In this document: piece after piece, positions 20,534 through 27,555 of the stretch
How the letters are laid out: every line of letters begins with the position of its first letter
Numbering within the stretch: position 1 is the first letter of the stretch
NCBI RefSeq assembly: GCF_042767895.1
Contig: NC_091574.1
Span: 25,193,564 to 25,221,118 of the forward strand
Source: Penaeus vannamei
Lineage: Eukaryota; Arthropoda; Malacostraca; Decapoda; Penaeidae
Length of the DNA: 27,555 bases
Reading direction: 5' to 3'
The notes under the pieces: generated by a model
What the model saw: only the letters and a program-made list of their open reading frames with translations
Told to the model about the DNA's origin: nothing
Database searches by the model: none
Program-made: the position numbers and the translations under genes

Positions 20534-20950
20534 AAAAAAATGAGATAATGAGATGAGTTTGGATAAGGTAATGCTGTACTTTCTTTTTTTTTTAATTTTT
20601 AGTCTGAACAAAAAAATAGATAATGAGATTAAAATGTTTTCTCCAAAGGTCATGGATTAGTTTCTTTTTAATATTCAGCCGTGTGGGGGGGGGGGGGTCA
20701 CAGCAATTTCGACAGACGAATTGGGAATGGTAATTACGGAAGACTTGGATTGCGTGTGATTATTTCGTCCCGATGACACGATAGGCGAGAGTTAGCGCTC
20801 GTGGGAATCGTTATCAGGAGGACAATTAGTTTGATCGGGATCTTGCGCTGACGTATTGCCGGAAGAATATCTTTGGCGAGGGGTATTAAGGGTGAAGAGA
20901 TATCTGATGAGGGCAAGGAGAGGAGGGGGGGGAGGTGGCTTGGATAACCC
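20531..20950. other. Unique A/T-rich sequence, no gene seen
   Basis: Complex sequence with a G13 run near 20685-20697 and short frames only. A minus-strand 60-residue frame at 20734-20916 has no recognisable features. Confidence 0.55.
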
Positions 20951-20954
20951 TATT

Positions 20955-21150
20955 CCTCCCACCTCCTCTCCCCCCCCACCTCCTCACCCCCCACCTCCTC
21001 ACCCCCCACCTCCTCACCCCCCCCCACCTCCTCACCCTACCACTTCCTCTCCCCCTACCTCCTCTCCCCACACCTCCTCATCCCCCACCACCTCACCCTA
21101 CCACTTCCTCTCCCCCTACCTCCTCACCCCCCACCACTTCCTCCCCCTCC
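20955..21150. repeat. CCCCACCTCCTCA minisatellite
   Basis: About a dozen imperfect 13-16 base units with the core CACCTCCTCACCCCC, including CTACCACTTCCTCTCCCC variants in a higher-order arrangement (near 21037, 21099 and 21129). Confidence 0.92.
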
Positions 21151-21365
21151 GGTACCACCTACAACAAATTGTCTCCTGACGCGGCCCGTCAGTCAATGCC
21201 GCCCCCTCCGTCCGCCCGCCGTCAGCCGGTCGTCAGCTTTCACGGTTAATTTTTGTTTTTCATGTTTTGTTTTGTTTTAAATAGATTTGACGGCGAGGTA
21301 CGTGGGCTGTGGCTGTCGGTCGATTAGCTGGCATTTTTTAGTTCTCCTTTTAGCGGATATTTTTT
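21151..21365. other. Unique stretch, no gene seen
   Basis: GC-rich to 21245, then T-rich with TTTTGTTTT motifs. No exon recognised. Confidence 0.5.
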
Positions 21366-21429
21366 TCTCTCGGCCCTTTTCTCTTTTTCTATCTATTTAT
21401 ATATCTATCTATTTATCTCTCACTCGCTG

Positions 21430-21493
<64 letters not shown>

Positions 21494-21655
21494 TCACTAT
21501 CTCTCTCTCTCCTTCTCTCTTTATCCCTCTCTCTCTCTCTCTTCCCTCTCCCTGTATCCCTCTCTCTCCCTCCTCCCTCTCCCCACCCCACCCCCTCCTC
21601 CTCCCCCTCCCCCTCCCTCTCACCCCCTCCCCCTTCCCCTTCCCACCCACGTCGT
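21366..21655. repeat. (CT)n microsatellite and flanking pyrimidine field
   Basis: A perfect CT run at about 21431-21489 lies between TCTATCTATTTA-type sequence and CCCTCTCC-type sequence to 21655. Confidence 0.93.
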
Positions 21656-21735
21656 ATCCCCCAAAGGAATCGCGTTGACTGGCATTCGGCTTTTCGGCTC
21701 TCACCTGGACTCTGCGGGGACTCAGTTCTTAATTA

Positions 21736-21826
21736 GGCCAGTCAGTCAGTCAGTCAGGCTCAGTCAGGGAGGCCCAGTCAGTCAGTCAGTCAGGCTCAGT
21801 CAGTCAGGCCCAGTCAGGTAGGCAGT
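21736..21826. repeat. (CAGT)n-based minisatellite
   Basis: Two units of about 35 bases (GGCCCAGTCAGTCAGTCAGTCAGGCTCAGTCAG-like, described from 21736 and 21771) plus two shortened units. CAGT tetranucleotides are spaced by GGC(C/T). Confidence 0.9.
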
Positions 21827-21878
21827 CATCCCGCCCTTAAAGCAAGCCCTTCTAAGTACAGGGTTTGGGTATGCATGC

Positions 21879-22025
21879 TGTGTGTGTGTGTGTGTGTGTG
21901 CGTGTGTGTGTGGGTGGGTGGGGGGGTGGATGTGTGGGCGTGTGTGTGTGTGTGTCTATGTGTTTGTGTGTGTGTCTGTGTGTGCTTGTGTCTGTATGTG
22001 TGTGTGTGTCTGTGTGTGTTCTATA
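21879..22025. repeat. (GT)n microsatellite, interrupted
   Basis: GT runs with GGGTGGGTGGGGGG near 21910-21925 and regular TGTGTCTGTG interruptions. The Val-Cys frame and its complement are repeat translations. Confidence 0.93.
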
Positions 22026-22428
22026 CGCTTTTGAGTGTGACCGTGTGCGTGAAATGGCCACTCGTATCATGTGCACACCGAGATCCCCCGTGTAAGCCAT
22101 CCCGCGTTAGCCTAGGTCTACTTTCCCTCGGTCTGCCTCCGGATTCACACAAACTTTGCGGTCTGCCGTCGTTGGAACTCGGCCTTAATTTGCATAATTG
22201 TGTATTGTATTATCTGTGCCGCCCGGGGGGGTGAGGGGGGGGGCTTAATTCCTGCGCGATTCTTTTGTATCGATAGAAAGCTCTTCAATTTTTAGCTGTT
22301 ATTGTCTTTTCTTTCACGAGCGCTAAGTGAAACATAAAAGTGATGTATAAGGTCTGTGTGCTTTGGATATTATCATTATGTCTTATTGTTTCGGGATTGT
22401 AATATTCGAAAGCGGCAACCCTTCGATC
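22026..22428. other. Unique island with POU octamer, no gene seen
   Basis: Complex sequence with balanced composition. ATTTGCAT at 22188-22195 is a perfect POU octamer (reverse of ATGCAAAT) inside TTAATTTGCATAATTG, with flanking homeodomain-type cores. No exon is evident on either strand. Confidence 0.5.
22188..22195. promoter_or_regulatory. POU octamer motif
   Basis: ATTTGCAT matches the octamer consensus exactly, and its flanks TTA and AAT add further homeodomain contacts. One eight-base match is expected by chance in a window of this size, so regulatory use is speculative. Confidence 0.25.
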
Positions 22429-22584
22429 CCCCCCCCCCCCCAATACCCTTTCCTTACCTGCCTGCGCCTCGCGGGACGGGGAGGAAGGCGCGGGTCTCCT
22501 GTTTTTCTGTCTGTATCCCTGTCTGTCTCCTTACCAGTCTAAAAGAGAGTGGGAGAGAGAAAGAGGCAGAGACAGAGAAAAAAA
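22429..22584. other. C13 run and unique stretch
   Basis: A run of 13 C (22429-22441) precedes GC-rich complex sequence and a GAGAGA-type patch. No gene. Confidence 0.6.
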
Positions 22585-22653
22585 TATATAAGTAAAAAAC
22601 ATATAGATATATAAATATAGTACATATATAATATAAATATATGAATATAATGC

Positions 22654-22710
<57 letters not shown>

Positions 22711-22760
22711 GTGTATGCGTGTGTGTGTGTGTGTGTGTGTGTAAGTGTGTGTGAGATCGT
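22585..22760. repeat. (TA)-rich then (GT)n compound tract
   Basis: ATATAAATATA-type sequence from 22585 passes into TATATATATA at about 22655-22668 and then two GT runs to 22751. Confidence 0.95.
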
Positions 22761-23477
<717 letters not shown>

Positions 23478-23519
23478 GTTTTAATTCCATTTGTTAAAAT
23501 GGATATTCGTTACTGTAAC

Positions 23520-23660
23520 ATGCTGTCTGTTTTATTTGCTTCTAAATCTCCCCCCGTGTGCAAGGAATGGCCGGGGTTGCCTTCCACTGGCAGCGCCCGG
23601 AATCGAATGCAGGTCAGCAAGATTGCTAGACAAGCACGTTACCATTGCACTTCACAACAC
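23520..23660 (-). mobile_element. tRNA-derived SINE-like element (tRNA-related head)
   Basis: Read on the minus strand, AATGGTAACGTGCTTGTCTA (23645 to 23626) resembles a Pol III A box, and GCATTCGATTCC (23610 to 23599) resembles a B box, about 35 bases apart as in tRNA genes. The region between could form a tRNA-like anticodon arm, but it is not a clean cloverleaf, so this is a SINE head or tRNA relic rather than a working tRNA. The body would run towards lower coordinates, with the (CT)n tract at 23381-23474 as a possible tail. The end points are estimates, and family identity needs comparison with decapod SINEs. Confidence 0.45.
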
Positions 23661-23707
23661 ATGAAAGAGAGGGAGAAATGTACAGAGGAGGAGACAGCTA
23701 GATTTTG

Positions 23708-24390
<683 letters not shown>

Positions 24391-24520
24391 CCCTTCTTAC
24401 CCTCCCTATTCCTCCCTTTCTATCCCTCTCCCTCCCTCTCCCTATCTCCCCCTCTCCCTCCCTCCCTCCCTCCCTCTCTCCCTCCCTCTCTCTCCCTCCC
24501 TCTCTCTCCCTCTCCCTGGG
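24391..24520. repeat. CCCTCCCTCTC polypyrimidine tract
   Basis: CCCT/CTCT-type sequence forms a long pyrimidine tract directly before the complex sequence at 24521. Confidence 0.9.
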
Positions 24521-24780
24521 CCGGGGAGGAGCTGCTAAATGCCATCAAAGACTTGGTGTGTGCGGAAGGTCCAGGCGTGCTTCCCTCGGCCGACTGCGCG
24601 ATCAGTGGCCTTTGGTGTGAGTGGAGTCATGTGCCTTTTTTTTTGCTTACATTCACTATTTTTCTTTTTTCCCCCTTGACTGAGGACACTCAACAGGAGC
24701 CAGGAGAGGCGTGGAAAAGGAATTTCCTCATTACAGCTTCGCGGACAAAGGGTCCTTCTGTTCATCAAAGAAATTCTGAC
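24521..24780. other. Complex sequence with an open frame of ordinary composition
   Basis: The frame containing GCC at 24541 is open from the polypyrimidine tract through 25017. Its part at 24523-24620 reads without repeats (for example E-E-L-L-N-A-I-K-D-L-V) and a GTGAGT occurs at 24616. A further acceptor-like tract ends near 24683. I recognise no family. It may be chance in stop-poor DNA and is not called as a gene. Confidence 0.25.
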
Positions 24781-24970
24781 TCCCCCTCCCCCCTCCGCGC
24801 CTTCCCTCGCTCTCACGCTCGCTCTTTCCCTTTCCATCTCGTCTTTCTGCGATTTCTCCCTCTCCCTCTCATCTTACCCGTCCTGTCTCCCGTTCCTTAT
24901 TGTCCTCTTCTCCCTCTCTCCCTTCTGGTCTTTTTTTCTCTGTTCCCCCTTCTTTGCCTTCCCCTGGAGT
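24781..24970. repeat. Pyrimidine-rich stretch
   Basis: CCCTCCCC, CTCTCCCT and TCTTTTTTT segments with scattered G. Low-complexity frames only. Confidence 0.7.
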
Positions 24971-24974
24971 GCCT

Positions 24975-25009
24975 CGACGAGCGCGGCCTCCCCTCCCGAG
25001 GCCTCGTCG
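24975..25009. repeat. GC-rich inverted repeat (hairpin)
   Basis: CGACGA...GGCCTC (24975-24990) pairs with GAGGCC-TCGTCG (24998-25009) around a seven-base loop and a four-base bulge (GCGC). There is no T-run beside it. Confidence 0.6.
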
Positions 25010-25690
25010 CCAAGTGATTCATTCCCCGAGACCATTTGAGGTCGGCTTGCGGTCGGGCTCTGCGGAGGCCGAGCGGAGTGGCACTGCTGGCGGTGCCGGT
25101 GATGGACGCGATGGCACTGCTACTGATTGCGGCGGTGGGCTTGGGTGACGGCGGCGGTGACAGAGGTCGTGACAAGAAATATGGCGGTCGTGACAGCCCT
25201 TGGTCTTTCCAGGAGTGTGTTGACAACCTACGGGTGTTTACAAGGTCGTGTGTCTGTCTGTCTATGTATGTGTTTGTGTGCGTTTCTCTTTATTCAGATT
25301 TGATTAATTTTCATGTGCGCGCGCGTGTGTACTTTTCATGTGAGGATGCAAGCATATATCAATTCGTGGAATTGCATGTATGTGCGTAAGACCAACTGTG
25401 AGTGTGAGTGACCTTCCCTCAATTAGGCAGGGTCGGGGGTGTGTCGGCCAACCCAAGATTCCCGGGAAAATTCTTGGAGGAGAAAAAAAAAAAATTGCTT
25501 AAAGAGAGATGCAGTTGATGGTATTTCCTCGGAGACAGGTGTACCGACGCTCGGGTCAGCTTCTTCGTAGCTTCCAGAAAGTTTTTTTTTATTGCGAAAT
25601 AAATTTCAAAGTATGACGATAATATAATTTTTGGTTGGCTATGTGTGCCTACTGTATAGAATGTCGAATAAAGGAAAAGTACATTAGAGA
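25010..25690. other. Unique sequence, no gene confirmed
   Basis: 25080-25200 carries degenerate GGTGAY/GGTCGTGAC motifs that give a Gly/Asp-rich frame. 25240-25400 is TGTGT-biased, and 25400-25690 is complex with an A13 run near 25482. No splice-flanked exon was found. Confidence 0.5.
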
Positions 25691-25780
25691 GAGAGAGGGG
25701 GGGGGGGGAGAGCGAGAGAGAAAGAAAGAGAGTGTGTGAGATAGAGAGACAGGAAGAGGGAGAGATTGAGATAGATAGTT
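25691..25780. repeat. Degenerate GA-rich tract with G-run
   Basis: GAGAGAGAG, ten G, then GAGAGAAAGAAAG-type purine sequence and GATAGA units. Confidence 0.85.
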
Positions 25781-26149
25781 ACGGATGATAAGGAAAATGC
25801 GCAAATGATACTGACAATAGATACTAGTTACGAACACGAGTTCTGATTCTGGCACCAGCACGGCAATGCCAGTACCGATACCATAAATATTATTCGATGA
25901 ACTTGACTTCGATTATATTACCCTCTTCATTAAACCCAATCCGAAACTTACCCGTGGGAAATCGGGAAATGGAACCCGGCCTCGTTCCAACCCGCGAACA
26001 GGCCGGGCGAGGTCGGGCGACGCGGCGGACGGGCAGAAGGGGGCGCGCTGACCTACCTTCCGCTGGTGCCGGAGACATGCGATCTGCGGCCGGTGCTCGG
26101 GAGGGCTTGATCCCCTGTGGGTCTGGCCTGCACCTCCTGTGGCTTGTGT
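25781..26149. other. Unique sequence, GC-rich second half
   Basis: A/T-rich to 25930, then GC- and CpG-rich to 26110, with a CTCF-like site at 26033-26046. A minus-strand 62-residue frame (25890-26078) has a donor-like GTAGGT but no recognisable protein. Confidence 0.5.
26033..26046 (+). promoter_or_regulatory. CTCF-like motif
   Basis: GCAGAAGGGGGCGC matches the CTCF core CCASYAGRKGGCRS at 12 of 14 positions, including the AGGGGGC core. CTCF is present in arthropods, but binding here is not shown. Confidence 0.3.
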
Positions 26150-26387
<238 letters not shown>

Positions 26388-26570
26388 GAGAAAGAGAGAG
26401 AGAATGGAAATAAATCGTTTGTCTGTCTGTCTGTCTCCGTCTTTGGTACACGAAATGAAGAGGCAGAAAGGTAGAGGAAGAGGGAAGGCTGGAGAAAGAG
26501 TGAGAGAATGGAAATAAACCGTTTGTCTGTGTCTGTCTGTCTATCTCCGTCTCTGGTACACGAAATGAAG
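26388..26570. repeat. Direct duplication of about 75 bp, period about 105-110
   Basis: 26388-26460 and 26491-26570 both read GAGAAAGAG.GAGAGAATGG then AAATAAAYCGTTTGTCTGT, a variable (TCTG)n and TGGTACACGAAATGAAG. The copies differ mainly in TCTG copy number and three substitutions. Confidence 0.92.
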
Positions 26571-26735
26571 ACCTAGGGAGGGGAACCTTGTACAACCCGT
26601 TGGCCTTATATCATGAGGTTGAAACACAGTATACTGATATCTAGTTCAAGCTTGTTTCAGAGGTTTCAGACAATGTTTCTGAACATTAATGAATACACAA
26701 AGTAAAACTTGTGTTGTTTTTAATTTAATTTTATC
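26571..26735. other. Unique A/T-rich stretch, no gene seen
   Basis: Complex sequence with TTTCAGAGGTTTCAGACAAT near 26654 and stops in all frames. Confidence 0.55.
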
Positions 26736-27080
26736 CTCTCTTTCCCGTACCCCATTAGCCCTCTTCCCTTCTTACAGTTCCTTTCCTTTCTCCTTCCCAT
26801 TCGCAGTCTTCCTCCTTCCTCTTTCCTGTCCCCTGCCACTTCCTCTCCCCTCCCCCCTTCCCTCTCCTTCCTCTTCCCTTTCTCGTCACTTCCTCCTGCT
26901 CTTCTCCCTCTCTCCCTCTCTCGTCACTTCTTTCTGCCCTTCTCCCTCTCTCCCTCTCTCGTCACTTCTTCCTGCCCTTCTCCCTCTCTCCCTCTCTCGT
27001 CACTTCTTCCTGCCCTTCTACTTCTCTCCCTCTCTTCCCCCCATTATCTGCCCTTCACTTCCTCCTCTCCTTCCCCGCCC
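26736..27080. repeat. Pyrimidine field with a 38-bp minisatellite
   Basis: Four copies of a 38-base unit starting CTCGTCACTTCTTCCTGCCC lie at 26882, 26920, 26958 and 26996, flanked by CCCTTCC-type sequence. The inner two copies are nearly identical. Confidence 0.93.
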
Positions 27081-27178
27081 TCAACGTAGAAGAAACCGAG
27101 AGTGGAAAATCGTAAAAAAAAAAGAAGACAAAACACACGACTCGTATTGCATCGCCTTTGCCTGTCATGTTCATTAAT
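27081..27178. other. Putative intron sequence upstream of the exon
   Basis: Short complex A-rich sequence with A9 and T8 runs, containing CATTAATATTG and candidate branch-point context before the T-rich tract. No coding potential seen. Confidence 0.5.
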
Positions 27179-27204
27179 ATTGTTTTTTTTCTTTTTGTTC
27201 CCAG
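27179..27204 (+). promoter_or_regulatory. 3' splice site with polypyrimidine tract, possible recursive splice site
   Basis: A nearly uninterrupted T/C tract ends in CCCAG at 27204 and is followed at once by GTAAGC. This satisfies both the acceptor consensus (YnNCAG|G) and the donor consensus (AG|GTAAG). Juxtaposed acceptor and donor is the known signature of recursive splice sites in long arthropod introns and of vertebrate recursive-splicing exons. Whether it is used that way cannot be told from sequence. Confidence 0.5.
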
Positions 27205-27265
27205 GTAAGCTTTGGTGACGAGAACGCGACCAGTGTGACCACTCCGGCGGGCGAGGTCAAGAGCG
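27205..27265 (+). CDS. Candidate internal coding exon (partial gene, protein unrecognised)
   Basis: A 61-base segment sits between a strong 3' splice site (a T-rich tract from about 27179, then TTGTTCCCAG ending at 27204) and a consensus donor (GTGAGT from 27266). One of the three frames is open: it starts at 27205 (phase 0) and reads V-S-F-G-D-E-N-A-T-S-V-T-T-P-A-G-E-V-K-S, leaving one base (phase 1 donor). The other two frames hit TAA or TGA within the first 15 bases. The residue mix is ordinary and acidic/Thr-rich, unlike the repeat-derived frames elsewhere. I do not recognise the family, and the segment is too short to assign a domain. Because the length is not a multiple of three, skipping it would shift the frame. 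The first bases (GTAAGC) are themselves a 5' splice-site match, so a recursive-splicing exon is the main alternative. No partner exon is visible in the window. Confidence 0.5.
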
Positions 27266-27370
27266 GTGAGTGTTGCCAGAAGCTTGCGTGATCGGTGTTT
27301 AATTTTTCCATGTCTGATTCATGTGAATTATCTTTTTATTCGAGATTATGTTTACTTGCGGTTGGGGCGG
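27266..27370 (+). promoter_or_regulatory. 5' splice site and start of the next intron
   Basis: GTGAGT at 27266-27271 is a consensus donor after GCG. The exon frame would read on into the intron for about nine codons before TGA (near 27290). The rest is A/T-rich complex sequence without coding signs. Confidence 0.5.
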
Positions 27371-27555
27371 GAAGGAGAGGAAGAGAGATAGAGAGAAGGA
27401 GAGAGAGGGGGAGAGATAGAGATAGAGAGAGGGAGAGAGATAGAGATAGAGAGAGGGAGAGAGATAGAGATAGAGAGAGGGAGAGAGATAGAGGGAGGTA
27501 GAGGGAGAGAGAGAGGGAAAGGGAGATAAAGTAGAAAGATAGAGAGATAGAGGGA
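27371..27555. repeat. GAGA/GATA 24-bp minisatellite at the right edge
   Basis: Three to four copies of a 24-base unit GGGAGAGAGATAGAGATAGA(GAGA) within GA-rich sequence, cut by the window end. The Arg-Asp/Arg-Glu frame is its translation. Confidence 0.93.

Noticed and set aside
20360..20548. Arg-Glu-rich frame resembling an RS/RE-domain protein
   Set aside because: It is the direct translation of the GA tract with no complex sequence on either side.
25890..26078. Minus-strand 62-residue frame with a GTAGGT donor-like site
   Set aside because: The Arg/Pro-rich half comes from GC-rich DNA, and no acceptor or homology is recognisable.

Overview
The window reads as non-coding nuclear DNA of an arthropod, most likely a decapod crustacean and plausibly a penaeid shrimp. 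The basis is its extreme density of long perfect dinucleotide tracts (AG/CT, GT/CA, TA), CCT/TTC polypyrimidine fields and an ATT tract, the absence of any compact gene, spliceosomal-type junctions, and a tRNA-like sequence resembling the head of a SINE. The species is inference; only the repeat-rich eukaryotic character is seen directly. Almost every long open frame is a translation of simple repeat (Ser-Leu, Arg-Glu, Pro/Ser, Thr-His or Val-Cys runs) and is not annotated as a gene.

Layout. Positions 1-14770 alternate between blocks whose plus strand is nearly all purine (1-530, 1745-2400, 9296-9583, 10020-10615) and blocks nearly all pyrimidine (1135-1534, 2725-2935, 3246-3775, 4301-4714, 5441-5765, 5870-6170, 7126-7376, 7621-7925, 8161-8462, 11161-11600, 11771-12180, 12991-14310). 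Between them lie GT/CA tracts, several minisatellites and short unique islands of 100-500 bases. A 2.7 kb complex-sequence island (14771-17440), the largest in the window, is CpG-rich in its middle and ends near a TATA-like element. A TA-GC-CT compound tract (17474-17805) closes it. From 17806 to 27000 the same repeat landscape returns, with unique stretches at 18871-19860, 22026-22430, 22761-23375, 23814-24390 and 24971-25690.

Genes. The only coding segment I would defend is a 61-base internal exon on the plus strand at 27205-27265, with a strong polypyrimidine tract and acceptor, a consensus donor and one open frame. Its protein is not recognised. Everything upstream is then probably a long intron or intergenic flank of that gene. 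The acceptor is CAG followed directly by GTAAGC, which is also the form of a recursive splice site, so the 61-base segment may be either a normal exon or a recursive-splicing exon. This is the most interesting feature here.

I found no complete gene, no transposase or reverse transcriptase, no rRNA, no functional tRNA, no CRISPR array and no convincing new multi-gene system. Candidate regulatory motifs (RFX X-box, CTCF-like site, POU octamer, CRE plus CCAAT, a spaced run of ACGT cores, a TATA-like element) are reported with low confidence because motif matches alone are weak evidence.
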